Shown: in pieces, positions 41,949 through 54,655 of the stretch | How the letters are laid out: each line of letters opens with the position of its first letter | Position numbering within the stretch: the first letter of the stretch is position 1 | From: Salipaludibacillus keqinensis | GTDB taxonomy: Bacteria > Bacillota > Bacilli > Bacillales > Salisediminibacteriaceae | Assembly (NCBI RefSeq): GCF_003226325.1 | Contig: NZ_PDOD01000005.1 | Coordinates: 124,001 to 188,000 of the forward strand | Length of the DNA stretch: 64,000 bases | Direction: 5' to 3' | Translations under genes and position numbers: made by a program | Notes under the pieces: model-generated | The model's input: the letters and a program-made list of their open reading frames with translations, nothing else | What the model was told of the DNA's origin: nothing | The model's database searches: none

Positions 41949-42647
41949 ATGTGGTTCGGAGGAGATTCTTCAGCAGCACCTTTTACGATGTTTTCTTTTC
42001 AGCATGGAATAATGATAGCTCTCCTCATTGGAGTGACAGCAGCATTGTACAAGCATAGGCGTGAAGAGACTTATCGTAAATGGGAGATTAGTATTGGCAT
42101 GTCTTTAATTATGATGGAAGTTAGCTATCAAACATGGCTTTTTTATACCGGAAATTGGCATGTTAGTCACGCATTGCCATTAGAGTTAAGCAATATAAGT
42201 GTCTTGCTTGTTATTTTATTATTATTAACTAGAAACCGTCTCGTGTTTGAAATTGTATTTTTGGTTGGAATTAGTGGGGCCTTGCAGGCAATAATCACGC
42301 CAGTATTAAGTTTTGGTTGGCCACATTTTCGATTCTGGCACTTTTTCTATACGCATCTTATGGTTATTTGGGTCGTTTTTTACTTTTTATGGTATAGACA
42401 TTTTCCTTTAACTTTGTGGAGCGTGCTAAAGGCGATGGTTTTTTTAAATGTTTTATTACCTTTTATTTATTTTACGAATGTTATGTTCGAAGGAAATTAT
42501 TGGTTTATAAAGAGGAAACCAGCAGGAGGAAGTTTGTTGGATTTTTTAGGGCCTCACCCATGGTATATCCTAAGTATGGAAGTAGCCGCCTTTGTCTTTT
42601 TTATGATTTTATGGATTCTATTTGGGAATAAGAAAAGGATTACCTGA
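41949..42647 (+). CDS. YwaF/TIGR02206-type integral membrane protein
   Basis: 232-residue protein with six or seven hydrophobic helices. MFSFQHGIMIALLIG, LPLELSNISVLLVILLLLT, GALQAIITPVLSFGWPHFRFWHFFYTHLMV and NYWFIKRKPAGGSLLDFLGPHPWYI are landmarks of this family. Function unknown. AAGGAGG precedes the ATG. Confidence 0.88.
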   Translation: MWFGGDSSAAPFTMFSFQHGIMIALLIGVTAALYKHRREETYRKWEISIGMSLIMMEVSYQTWLFYTGNWHVSHALPLELSNISVLLVILLLLTRNRLVFEIVFLVGISGALQAIITPVLSFGWPHFRFWHFFYTHLMVIWVVFYFLWYRHFPLTLWSVLKAMVFLNVLLPFIYFTNVMFEGNYWFIKRKPAGGSLLDFLGPHPWYILSMEVAAFVFFMILWILFGNKKRIT

Positions 42648-42663
42648 AACATTCAGGTAATCC
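42637..42663 (-). terminator. Terminator of the YhfP-like gene
   Basis: GGATTACCTGA / TCAGGTAATCC perfect stem; the T-rich tail is on the minus strand. It overlaps the end of the YwaF-type gene. Confidence 0.75.
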
Positions 42664-42671
42664 ATACTGAG

Positions 42672-43661
42672 CTAGCCCATCTTAACAAGAATGCGACCTC
42701 GCACGTTGCTTTGAGAGATATCCTTAAGCGCTTTTGGTAATTGATCCATGTTAATTTCTGTAGCGATTTCTTCTAGATGATCAGGTTTCAAGTCTGTCGC
42801 AGCTCGTTCCCAGACGTTCAATCGAAGCTCCATTGGACAGAATCCCGAATCAATTCCAAGTAAATCAACTCCCCTTAATATAAAGGGCATGACTGTTACC
42901 GGCAAATCCGCACCAGCGGTTAGTCCACTGACGGCAACCGCCCCACCTTGTTTAGTGGAACTTAAAATAGAAGCTAGGGGTCGCCCACCAGTCGGATCAA
43001 CTGCCGCAGCCCATCGTTGTTCCTGGAGAGGTTTTATTTTTTCTGGTGTGACATCTTCGCGGTTAATGATTTCTTCGGCACCGAGTGCTTTTAAATAAGG
43101 ATGTTCAGATTTTTTTCCTGTACTGGCTGTGATTGAATAACCTCGTTTACTTAACATAGACACAGCCATACTCCCTACTCCGCCGGTGGCCCCGGTGACT
43201 AAAACAGGTTTGTCCTTTGTTGTCAATCCACTTTCTTCTAAACGATGAACCGATAAAGCCGCAGTGAAACCAGCGGTACCTATAATCATCGCTTCCCTTG
43301 TAGATAGACCATCTGGGAGAGGAACGACCCATTTAGCAGGCACTCGAGCGAATTCACTGTATCCGCCATCATGACCTACTCCTAACTCATAACTCGTCAC
43401 AATGACGTGATCGCCCGGTTTAAAAGCAGAATCTTCAGATGATGTGACTTCTCCAGCTAAGTCTATGCCTGGAACGATAGGGTAATTTTTAGCTACTTTC
43501 GTTTTTGCGTTTAACGCCAAGGCGTCTTTGAAGTTCACTCCAGAATAGTGAACCTTAATGGTTACTTCGCCCGTTGGTAAATCATCAAATGCTCGTTCGA
43601 CAATTTGTCCTTCGCCGTCACCAGTTGTTACAAAAGCTTTGAATGTTTTCGTTTCAGTCAT
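42672..43661 (-). CDS. YhdH/YhfP-family NADPH quinone or acryloyl-CoA reductase
   Basis: 329-residue MDR-superfamily oxidoreductase without zinc ligands. VHYSGVNFKDALALNAKTKV, YPIVPGIDLAGEV and DHVIVTSYELGVGHDGGYSE define the YhdH/YhfP branch; VLVTGATGGVGSMAVSMLSKRGY is the NADPH-binding fold. Members reduce acryloyl-CoA or quinones; which one applies here is not known. GGGGAGG precedes the ATG. Confidence 0.9.
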   Translation of the reverse strand: MTETKTFKAFVTTGDGEGQIVERAFDDLPTGEVTIKVHYSGVNFKDALALNAKTKVAKNYPIVPGIDLAGEVTSSEDSAFKPGDHVIVTSYELGVGHDGGYSEFARVPAKWVVPLPDGLSTREAMIIGTAGFTAALSVHRLEESGLTTKDKPVLVTGATGGVGSMAVSMLSKRGYSITASTGKKSEHPYLKALGAEEIINREDVTPEKIKPLQEQRWAAAVDPTGGRPLASILSSTKQGGAVAVSGLTAGADLPVTVMPFILRGVDLLGIDSGFCPMELRLNVWERAATDLKPDHLEEIATEINMDQLPKALKDISQSNVRGRILVKMG

Positions 43662-43770
43662 ATGTAAAAACCTCCCCTAAAAGTTAATCTTATCTTCTAT
43701 TTTGACTGGTTAAATGAGAACTGTCCAGTGGGGAGGCGTTAATAAAATTAAACAGCAAAAGGAAATCTTC

Positions 43771-44292
43771 TTAAGTTGTTTGCATTTCCTTCGGCTTTTG
43801 CACTTCTAATGGCGGCGGTACTAACCAACCCTTTTCTTTATTCAATTTCAATAAATTCAAGGCATCACGAGCTTTCGCTTGATGGAATTGTCCATACATT
43901 GTGGCAATATCTTCTCTAGTACATTGGCCCATCACAGTGCTACAAGCAACAAGACCCGTTGCAAGGGTATTTGAAATAACCATAGCGATTTCTGGGTCGT
44001 TAAACCTTGCCCCAGGAGGAATGTCTTCAATATTTGCTTGAGGTCGTTCTGGAGGAGTCGGTGGTAACCCGATTCCATTCTTCTTAAGCAGAGCATCCAC
44101 TTCCTGTTCTTCTTGACGGGCGGTGTCGATCAAGTTTCGGATTTGCTTTTTCAGGTCGTCATCACCACAGTGGTTTTGATAAATTTCAAACGTGGCAATG
44201 GCCGATTTAACTACGCTTGAGTAAGTCCATGTGTTAAATATCTCACCGTAATGCATTGGTTCATTTTGCTGATTTCCACTTAATATTCCCAT
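43771..44292 (-). CDS. DUF3231 protein
   Basis: 173-residue mostly helical protein. The start MGILSGNQQNEPMHYGEIF, then LLKKNGIGLPPTPPERP, DIPPGARFNDPEIAMVIS and GLVACSTVMGQCTREDIATMYGQFH match DUF3231, found in spore formers and probably a ferritin-like bundle. Function unknown; a spore link is possible. GAGGAGG ribosome site. Confidence 0.85.
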   Translation of the reverse strand: MGILSGNQQNEPMHYGEIFNTWTYSSVVKSAIATFEIYQNHCGDDDLKKQIRNLIDTARQEEQEVDALLKKNGIGLPPTPPERPQANIEDIPPGARFNDPEIAMVISNTLATGLVACSTVMGQCTREDIATMYGQFHQAKARDALNLLKLNKEKGWLVPPPLEVQKPKEMQTT

Positions 44293-44484
44293 TATAATCC
44301 TCCTCTTATTTGATCAATGATGGCCTAATTGACGAAGTTATGACCACATTTACTATCATGTGAATTAAACACAGGTTCATCCGTTGAAAATTATGGAGGC
44401 AGTCAAGATTCAATCGTCCAAACTTTAATCGAATAATATGAGACGATAACCTGCACATTAAGTTCAATTACGATTAAAAGACAA

Positions 44485-44513
44485 TTGACTACTCGGTAGA
44501 AAGCGCTTACAAT
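44485..44513 (+). promoter_or_regulatory. hut promoter with overlapping cre site
   Basis: TTGACT, 17 bases, TACAAT. Inside it AGAAAGCGCTTACA (44498-44511) matches the CcpA operator TGAAAGCGCTTACA at 13 of 14 positions, and overlaps the -10. Glucose repression of the hut operon would follow. Confidence 0.82.
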
Positions 44514-44578
44514 TAAATTATAATTTACAATTTTTTCATTTGTTTAGATAGTAGATGTTAGGAAAGCGTTGTGGTTTT

Positions 44579-45022
44579 ATGACACTGAATAATGATCGTC
44601 GAATTGGGCGTTACGCGGTGCTTTTATTGATCAGTGAAGATCCCAAAGAAACAAAGGATTCCATTGAGCGTCTTGGATGGAGAGCCTGTTCAGGTAAAGT
44701 AGGGTCCATGGAAGCAAGTAAAGTCGTAGCAGCCATTGAAACCGCTGCTAGAAAAAATGACATTGTGCAAACAGGACTTTACAGAGAAAGTCATGCACTT
44801 TATCATGCCATTATTGAAGCTCTTCAAGGAGTGACGAGGGGGCAAGTTCAATTAGGATCGGTGTTACGTACAGTCGGTTTACGCTTTGCAGTTGTTCGGG
44901 GCAAACCTTATAACAACTCGGAAGAAGGGGAATGGATTGCCGTTTCACTTTACGGGACGATTGGTGCTCCAATCAAAGGAGCGGAACACGAAACGATTGG
45001 CATGGGAATCAATCACATATAA
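44579..45022 (+). CDS. hutP: HutP, histidine-activated antiterminator
   Basis: 147-residue RNA-binding protein. With L-histidine and Mg2+ it binds NAG-rich RNA and breaks the terminator before hutH, allowing the histidine-degradation genes to be read. [59 protein letters not shown] and the C-terminal [22 protein letters not shown] match HutP closely (B. subtilis 148 residues). ATG 44579 gives the same start as that protein; AGGAAAG lies 12 bases upstream. Confidence 0.95.
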   Translation: MTLNNDRRIGRYAVLLLISEDPKETKDSIERLGWRACSGKVGSMEASKVVAAIETAARKNDIVQTGLYRESHALYHAIIEALQGVTRGQVQLGSVLRTVGLRFAVVRGKPYNNSEEGEWIAVSLYGTIGAPIKGAEHETIGMGINHI

Positions 45023-45025
45023 ATA

Positions 45026-45114
45026 CAGCCTATAGATACGAGTGGAATTCAGGAGGCTATATGAAAAAAACCGTTGCGGTTTTCTCATATAGCCTCCTTT
45101 TTATATTCCTTTCG
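45026..45114 (+). promoter_or_regulatory. HutP antiterminator region: NAG triplets and terminator
   Basis: CAG (45026), TAG (45033) and GAG (45040) stand exactly 7 bases apart, that is NAG with 4-base spacers, the HutP recognition pattern. Next comes a hairpin AGGAGGCTATATGA / TCATATAGCCTCCT (45051-45064 with 45085-45098 region; an inner AAAACCG/CGGTTTT extends it) ending in TTTTTATATT. The structure fits regulated termination between hutP and hutH. Confidence 0.85.
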
Positions 45115-45145
45115 TGAAGTAGAGCAAGGAAGTGAGGAAAAGAAG

Positions 45146-46669
45146 ATGATTACTTTAACAGGTGAAACGTTGAATTTCGCTCAGCTAAAGCGGATTTTGT
45201 ACGAAAAAGAAAAAGTAAAAGCATCAGATGAGAGCATGGAAAAGGTAATAAAATCAAGACAGTCTGTAGAAAAAATTGTGAATGACGGAAAGGTCGTTTA
45301 TGGGATTACAACAGGGTTCGGGAAGTTTAGTGATGTGTTTATTCAGAAAAAAGATGTAGAGACGTTGCAACTAAATTTGATTCATTCTCACGCTTGTGGG
45401 CTAGGAGACCCGTTTCCTGAATCCGTTTCGAGAGCAATGCTCTTGCTACGGGCTAATGCATTGTTAAAGGGATTTTCAGGTGTTCGACCAGTAGTTATTG
45501 AACGATTATTGGAATTAATTAATAAACAAGTCCACCCGGTTATTCCTCAAAAGGGATCACTAGGAGCCAGTGGGGATTTGGCCCCTCTCTCCCATTTAGC
45601 TCTTGTGTTAATAGGAGAGGGAGAAGTGTTTTATAAGGGCAACCGGCAACCGGCACTAGATGTGCTTACAAAGGAGCAAATCTTTCCGATTAGACTTACG
45701 GCGAAAGAAGGATTGGCATTAATTAATGGAACACAGGCGATGACCGCCATGGGAGTCGTTGGCTATATGGAAGCTGAAATGCTCGTTTATCAGTCGGAAT
45801 TAATTGCTTCGGTTACTCTTGAAGGATTGAATGGAATCATTGACGCCTTTGATGACGACGTCCATCAGGCGAGAGGGTATCAAGAACAAATAGACGTGGC
45901 CAAAAGGATACGTGGCTATTTAACGGATAGTCGTTTAGTCACTCGACAAGGAGAGGTGCGTGTTCAGGATGCTTACTCCCTTCGCTGTATTCCTCAAGTG
46001 CATGGGGCCTCTTGGCAAGCTCTTGAGTATGTAAAAGATAAATTAAAAATAGAAATGAATGCAGCAACAGATAATCCTTTGATTTTTGATGATGGTGAGA
46101 AAGTAATCTCAGGGGGGAATTTCCATGGTCAGCCTATTGCTTTGGCGATGGATTTTATGACCATCGCAATCGCAGAGATTGGCAACATTTCAGAACGAAG
46201 AATTGAGCGACTTGTCAATCCTCAGTTAAATGATTTACCGCCGTTTTTAAGTCCTGAGCCCGGTTTGCAATCTGGTGCGATGATTATGCAATATGCAGCG
46301 GCATCACTTGTCTCAGAAAATAAAACATTTGCTCACCCTGCTAGTGTGGACTCCATTCCTTCTTCAGCAAATCAGGAAGATCATGTGAGTATGGGGACAA
46401 TTGCCTCAAGACATGCCTACGAAGTCATCAACAACGTAAGGAGAGTGCTAGCTGTGGAGGCGATTTGTGCAATGCAGGCCGTTGAATACCGAGGAATAGA
46501 GAAGATGGCAACGGCGACAAAGGCATTCTTCCATCAAGGACGAAAAATTGTGCCAACAATCAACAAAGATCGTGTTTTTTCAAAGGATATGGAAGCGATG
46601 GCAACGTGGCTCAAAAGAGCAAAAATTACCATTCATTCCACTAAAAATCAATCGTTAAATCTTTCATAA
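45146..46669 (+). CDS. hutH: Histidine ammonia-lyase
   Basis: 507-residue enzyme removing ammonia from histidine to give urocanate, step 1 of histidine breakdown. The MIO cofactor forms from Ala-Ser-Gly in [14 protein letters not shown] (~142). [31 protein letters not shown] and [13 protein letters not shown] are family motifs. ATG 45146 has GAGGAAAAG upstream; the longer frame would run through the terminator stem. Read-through needs HutP. Confidence 0.97.
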   Translation: MITLTGETLNFAQLKRILYEKEKVKASDESMEKVIKSRQSVEKIVNDGKVVYGITTGFGKFSDVFIQKKDVETLQLNLIHSHACGLGDPFPESVSRAMLLLRANALLKGFSGVRPVVIERLLELINKQVHPVIPQKGSLGASGDLAPLSHLALVLIGEGEVFYKGNRQPALDVLTKEQIFPIRLTAKEGLALINGTQAMTAMGVVGYMEAEMLVYQSELIASVTLEGLNGIIDAFDDDVHQARGYQEQIDVAKRIRGYLTDSRLVTRQGEVRVQDAYSLRCIPQVHGASWQALEYVKDKLKIEMNAATDNPLIFDDGEKVISGGNFHGQPIALAMDFMTIAIAEIGNISERRIERLVNPQLNDLPPFLSPEPGLQSGAMIMQYAAASLVSENKTFAHPASVDSIPSSANQEDHVSMGTIASRHAYEVINNVRRVLAVEAICAMQAVEYRGIEKMATATKAFFHQGRKIVPTINKDRVFSKDMEAMATWLKRAKITIHSTKNQSLNLS

Positions 46670-46682
46670 GGAGGAGAGGTAG

Positions 46683-50582
<3,900 letters not shown>

Positions 50583-51080
50583 TGTTATAAACGTAAAAAC
50601 CCTAAGCGACTTGTAGGGTGGTTCATGGAGGTTCTGTAGAGAACCCTGGCCTGGTTAAAATCCTAATAATACTCGTTTTTCTATTATCCTTATTTCATTT
50701 TCATCGGTTAGTATACAAAGTAAGCAAAGACGATTGATCTGATGGGTCATGATCGTTGGATATTGAAGATGTTGACGGTGAGGAAATCAAAATCAAACAT
50801 GATTGGTCTTAATCAAACTAAGTGAACAAGAAAAGCAGAGGCTAAAAAGACCCTCTGCTTTTTAGTTGTATGTGATAATATTAGAGGAGGAATGCAAGCC
50901 AACTGAAGAATAATTCACCCTTAAGTTCCGATACATAAGCATTCAGTTTCTTTGAAAATGTCCAAATGTCAACAAAGAGATGGACGAATTATAAGTGTAA
51001 TAAACCTCGAAATCTAAGTGTTTTCATTCTTTGAATTAGGAAATAAAATCATGATCAAATAGGAAAGAGAGGACGGTAAG
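50583..51080 (+). other. Region after hutG without a clear gene
   Basis: A hairpin ACCCTA / TAGGGT (50599-50619) without T run and a small GGTTCT / AGAACC hairpin follow hutG. A short frame at 50756-50812 reads LDIEDVDGEEIKIKHDWS and stops; it looks like the tail of a lost gene. A true terminator lies at 50830-50864. Confidence 0.45.
50830..50864 (+). terminator. Rho-independent terminator
   Basis: AAAAGCAGAG / CTCTGCTTTT with 11-base loop and TAGTT tail; probably ends the hut transcript if the earlier hairpins do not. Confidence 0.75.
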
Positions 51081-51821
51081 ATGGAGTTCTATACCATGTT
51101 AAGTAAATACTATGACGATATTTTTTCGACTAAAGAAAAAGCGGTTACTTGTATCCAAGAAGAAATTCCTTTGCATCGGGAGGCCCGGTTGTTGGATTTA
51201 GCAGCTGGTACTGGGAACGAGGCACTATATCTAGGAGCAGCGGGGTACGATGTCACGGCGACCGATTTGAATCCTGTGATGGTTGAAGCAATGAAGAAAA
51301 AAGCGAAAAATCAATCTGTTCATGTCACAGTGAAAAGTCAGGATATGACACAGCTGAATCAATCTAACTTCAATAAAATGGATGGAATCTATTGCATCGG
51401 AAATTCTTTCGCTCATTTACAGAATCTTGATGAAATGCTTCAGGTCTTCGAAGGCGCATACCAATTGTTGAAACCAGGAGGCACATTTATCATACAGATC
51501 GTTAATTACGATAGGATTTACGCACAGAAGATCACTGCACTGCCAATTATTAAAAACAAGGAAAAACGACTCGATTTTCAAAGGCATTATCAATTAAAAG
51601 GAAATGATTTATTGTTTCAAATGAGATTAACGGTGGAGGGGGATGATGGTAAAAAAGAAACCTATGATAACGAGACTACTCTCTTCCCATTAAAACGAGC
51701 TCAGTTTGAAACGTTAGCTCAAGAATCACCGTTCCATTCATGGAATGTTTACGGAGATTTTTCGAGAAATACATTTTCAAATAAATCACCAGCATTAGTA
51801 GGAATATTAACAAAAGCATGA
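51081..51821 (+). CDS. Class I SAM-dependent methyltransferase
   Basis: 246-residue enzyme. Motif I LLDLAAGTGNEALYLG (~38-53) binds the methionine part of SAM, VTATDLNPVMVEAM the ribose (acidic residue), then YCIGNSFAHLQN (motif IV region) and LLKPGGTFIIQIVNYDR. The acceptor is unknown. AGAGAGGACGG precedes ATG. The stop lies inside the terminator hairpin shared with the convergent gene. Confidence 0.85.
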   Translation: MEFYTMLSKYYDDIFSTKEKAVTCIQEEIPLHREARLLDLAAGTGNEALYLGAAGYDVTATDLNPVMVEAMKKKAKNQSVHVTVKSQDMTQLNQSNFNKMDGIYCIGNSFAHLQNLDEMLQVFEGAYQLLKPGGTFIIQIVNYDRIYAQKITALPIIKNKEKRLDFQRHYQLKGNDLLFQMRLTVEGDDGKKETYDNETTLFPLKRAQFETLAQESPFHSWNVYGDFSRNTFSNKSPALVGILTKA

Positions 51822-51842
51822 CCAACAGATTGGTCATGCTTA
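51815..51842. terminator. Shared hairpin terminator
   Basis: AGCATGACCA / TGGTCATGCT perfect stem between two convergent genes. Confidence 0.75.
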
Positions 51843-51851
51843 GCAATGTTC

Positions 51852-52052
51852 TTATTTAAAGTTATGCTCGTCTTCCACTTCGTTTAAATGATTGTAAACG
51901 ACTAGTCGACTTGGTTTGTTTTCTTCAGCAATTTTTTTGCCTGCCTCAACTGCATCTACTTTCTTGTCGTAGTCTTGCTCAGGTGCTACGTCTTCGATTT
52001 TTACAAACCATGCATCGGCATCTTTATTTGGTCTTACTGTGTATTCTTTCAT
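51852..52052 (-). CDS. DUF2188 protein
   Basis: 66-residue protein: YTVRPNKDADAWFVKIED, KVDAVEAGKKIAEENKPSRLVVYNHLNEVEDE. This is the beta-beta-alpha-beta pattern of DUF2188 (single-domain, function unknown, often stress-linked in Bacillus). AAGGAGTG precedes the ATG. Confidence 0.8.
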   Translation of the reverse strand: MKEYTVRPNKDADAWFVKIEDVAPEQDYDKKVDAVEAGKKIAEENKPSRLVVYNHLNEVEDEHNFK

Positions 52053-52272
52053 TAAAAAACACTCCTTCTATAATAATTAACTCTACTTTGGCTGTTCCCA
52101 CATCATTTTCCCAGTAAACTTGAAATGTTAAAACGAATTTATTATTGGAGAATAGGCGTTTCTTCTTGATCATTTAGCGATCTTCCCCTAAACTTGAAAA
52201 GTGTTTGGAATCTAGTAGGAATACTTGTTCTAAAACGGGGCAGGTATGAGAAATAGAAAGAAGGAAGTTATT

Positions 52273-52866
52273 GTGTGGGAAGTATTGAATGTGATAGGCA
52301 CGATCGCTTTTGCACTTAGCGGAGTACTCGTGGCAATGGAAGAGCGTTATGATCTCATGGGTGTATATATACTAGGCTTTATTACCGCATTTGGCGGAGG
52401 TGCCGTGCGTAATTTACTCATAGGAGTTCCTGTATCTGAGCTTTGGGAGCAAGGAACATTATTTACCGTTGCCTTTGTTGTGATGACTTTGGCTTTTGTC
52501 TTTCCGAGAATTGTTCGTTGGACTTTACTTAGGAGAGGTGTCTTTTTCGATGCGATTGGTCTTGGTGCTTTTTCTGTCCAAGGAGCACTCTATGCTTATT
52601 CCATGGGGCATCCACTAAGTGCATGTATTGCAGCGGCGGCGCTAACTGGTACAGGAGGCGGAATGATTCGGGACATGTTAGCTGGACGCAAACCGTTATT
52701 CCTACAGAAAGAAATTTATATCGCTTGGACTCTAATTCCTGGTATCACCGTAGGATTAGGATGGTTGACGGGTCCTATTGAAGTGTTATTTATCGTGGCA
52801 GCAGTTGTAAGTTTACGGCTATGTTCGGTGTATTATAAATGGAAACTACCCAATCGAGCTGTGTAA
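52273..52866 (+). CDS. TRIC-family/UPF0126 membrane protein (YvgT-like)
   Basis: 197-residue protein with seven hydrophobic helices in two repeats. Each repeat has a GG motif region: GFITAFGGGAVRNLLIGVPV and AAALTGTGGGMIRDMLAGRKP, which line the cation pore in this family. GTG 52273 (AAGGAAG upstream) gives the family start MWEVLNVIGTIAFALSG; ATG 52246 would add nine basic residues. Confidence 0.88.
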   Translation: MWEVLNVIGTIAFALSGVLVAMEERYDLMGVYILGFITAFGGGAVRNLLIGVPVSELWEQGTLFTVAFVVMTLAFVFPRIVRWTLLRRGVFFDAIGLGAFSVQGALYAYSMGHPLSACIAAAALTGTGGGMIRDMLAGRKPLFLQKEIYIAWTLIPGITVGLGWLTGPIEVLFIVAAVVSLRLCSVYYKWKLPNRAV

Positions 52867-52886
52867 TCTGATTTTCATAAACATAG

Positions 52887-52922
52887 AAAAACCAAGCTTG
52901 GAAACCCCAGCTTGGTTTTTCA
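52887..52922 (+). terminator. Rho-independent terminator
   Basis: AAAAACCAAGCT / AGCTTGGTTTTT stem; T run on both sides. Confidence 0.9.
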
Positions 52923-52964
52923 TTTTCGTTCATTCTATTATCTGGAAATATTATTATCGGTTGA

Positions 52965-53318
52965 TTAAAAGTCCACGCCTACTGGCGCATCTTTCACGAC
53001 AACAATGACTTTACCTTCATCTAATTTACCCTCTAAAGCGTCAGATTCTTCTTGCGTAAATCCGACTTCATTAAACTTAGCTCGTAACTCGTCACCTTTT
53101 TTACGGAAAACGTTTTTAGCTGCAGTACCAAAATCTTGTTCATTTAGACCAATCGTATTCGCATCAGCATTGTCAGCTACACGATCTGTACGGTCATCAT
53201 CATGAGTTACTACGTAAATGTTTTCAGCATCTATTCCTTTCTCTTTTAAAGATGAAACGGATCCAACAACTTCTTCGTCGTTATGAAATTCTTTGTAAAT
53301 TAAACTCATTATCTTCAT
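52965..53318 (-). CDS. YflT-like general stress protein
   Basis: 117-residue soluble protein. EFHNDEEVVGSVSSLKEKGI, DAENIYVVTHDDDRTDRVAD and GKVIVVVKDAP match the YflT/GSP17M family, whose B. subtilis member is a sigma-B stress protein of unknown activity. A sigma-B-like promoter is visible upstream. The gene start follows GGAGGAATGAAG. Confidence 0.85.
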   Translation of the reverse strand: MKIMSLIYKEFHNDEEVVGSVSSLKEKGIDAENIYVVTHDDDRTDRVADNADANTIGLNEQDFGTAAKNVFRKKGDELRAKFNEVGFTQEESDALEGKLDEGKVIVVVKDAPVGVDF

Positions 53319-53356
53319 TCCTCCATAATCATTTTTTTAATTGACTATGGTTGTTC

Positions 53357-53383
53357 TTTTCCATAAAAGAAGAAATATTAAAC
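53357..53383 (-). promoter_or_regulatory. Candidate sigma-B promoter of the yflT-like gene
   Basis: Minus strand GTTTAA, 15 bases, GGAAAA, ~40 bases before the start codon. The -10 has one mismatch. Confidence 0.5.
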
Positions 53384-53478
53384 TTATTTTTAAATGTTTT
53401 GGTAAAAATAGGCTTCATGGACTATAAAAGTGTTCTGAGGTGTTGGAAAGAAAAGGGCGGTTGATGTGTTTTCAGTTA

Positions 53479-53823
53479 CTACACTTCTTTTAACTGAAAT
53501 TGTGGCAGGTGAACCTTCTTAATTGATTCAATGAAGGAACGTTGGTAAGAGACGGAGGACTTTTTAACAATGAAGAGAATTTTATTAAATCCATCTTCAT
53601 TGAATGTGTGGTATATTTTTTCCAAAAGGGGGACTTGTTCGTCGTTCTCTATAATTAAGTCTGTGCAGTCTACTTCGATGTCGTACTCTGAGACGGGAAT
53701 CAAATGAATTTCTTTATTATACTCCTTGAAAAATTCCCGCGTGTCTTGCCTTGAAAAAGAACCCTCGATCTTCACATTCAATCTGTTATCGTAGGGATTG
53801 ATATTAATATAACTATTTCCCAA
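53479..53823 (-). CDS. Unknown protein, possibly STAS-like
   Basis: 114-residue soluble protein. NPYDNRLNVKIEGSFSRQD, YDIEVDCTDLIIENDEQVPLLEKIYHTF and FNKILFIVKKSS alternate strands and helices like a STAS/anti-sigma-antagonist fold, but no phospho-serine motif is seen. TTG start with AAAGGAGATGA. Function unknown; the fold guess is weak. Confidence 0.6.
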   Translation of the reverse strand: MGNSYININPYDNRLNVKIEGSFSRQDTREFFKEYNKEIHLIPVSEYDIEVDCTDLIIENDEQVPLLEKIYHTFNEDGFNKILFIVKKSSVSYQRSFIESIKKVHLPQFQLKEV

Positions 53824-53947
53824 AATAAATCATCTCCTTTTTTTGGGAGTTGCTTACAATTCAATCATACGGGGATTTAACTTAAAGATCAAGGGTAGCC
53901 ACAATTTTTGACTGTTTTATAGATAGTGGGCTTGGAAAGACACGATA

Positions 53948-54517
53948 TTAATTAATTGATGGCAATTGATCAATTAACTTTTCGGCAGTCTTACGGTAAA
54001 GGTTACTCATGTTAATCAACGAGAGGATCGTCAGCACTTGCTGGACATATTCGTCTCCTTCAATATCTTTTACTTGTTCTGTAACTTTCAAGAGGTGTCT
54101 ATTCATTTCGTCAGAAAATTCGGAAGCGTTACTAGAAGAAAGGTGAAGATATCGAGAATAGAAGTCTTCAATATCAGCCCCATCTTCGCTTGTTTCAGTA
54201 TTAATGTGAGTAAGAATTTTTTTAATATCGTTGATAGATAATGCTCCTTTTAATTCATAAATTAGTCCGAGTAGCATGACGTGATCTTTAGAATATCGTT
54301 TGTTTTTGATAGGAAGGAGCAGGCCTCCTTTCGCATAGTTGTTAATCATTGTTTTCGTAAGGATTTTGTCATTGTCATGACGCTTAGAGTCGGCGAATGT
54401 TTTATCAAACAGTTGAATCACTTGATCCATGTAAAGATCCAGATCAGGAATGTTTTCGATCGCCACTTGATTGTCTAAACGTAAATTTTGCAGTAACTCA
54501 TTTAATGATTTCATCAT
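53948..54517 (-). CDS. DUF1836 protein
   Basis: 189-residue helical protein. LYMDQVIQLFDKTFAD, ILTKTMINNYAKGGLLLPIKNKRYSKDHVMLLGLIYELKGALSINDI is the DUF1836 core, which resembles a MerR-like DNA-binding helix set, so a regulator is plausible. It is divergent from the hemolysin III gene, a pairing I recall from other Bacillus genomes, and an inverted repeat lies between them. Confidence 0.82.
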   Translation of the reverse strand: MMKSLNELLQNLRLDNQVAIENIPDLDLYMDQVIQLFDKTFADSKRHDNDKILTKTMINNYAKGGLLLPIKNKRYSKDHVMLLGLIYELKGALSINDIKKILTHINTETSEDGADIEDFYSRYLHLSSSNASEFSDEMNRHLLKVTEQVKDIEGDEYVQQVLTILSLINMSNLYRKTAEKLIDQLPSIN

Positions 54518-54614
54518 TTTCCTCCGATAGGACTGTTATGGATTTTTCTTTATTATACGATTTTTTTGGATCTTAGTAAACGTTGACCATTACATGTAGT
54601 TATTATATACTTAT

Positions 54615-54635
54615 AAGTAGTTATTAAAACTACTT
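54615..54635 (+). promoter_or_regulatory. Inverted repeat between DUF1836 and hemolysin III genes
   Basis: AAGTAGTT-ATTAA-AACTACTT, perfect 8-bp arms, 21 bases before the + gene. GTAGTTATTA also occurs at 54597. Candidate operator. Confidence 0.5.
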
Positions 54636-54655
54636 GATGTTATAGGGGGATTCAA

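Noticed and set aside
50756-50812. Short acidic frame LDIEDVDGEEIKIKHDWS
   Set aside because: Too short, no start signal; at most the tail of a lost gene.
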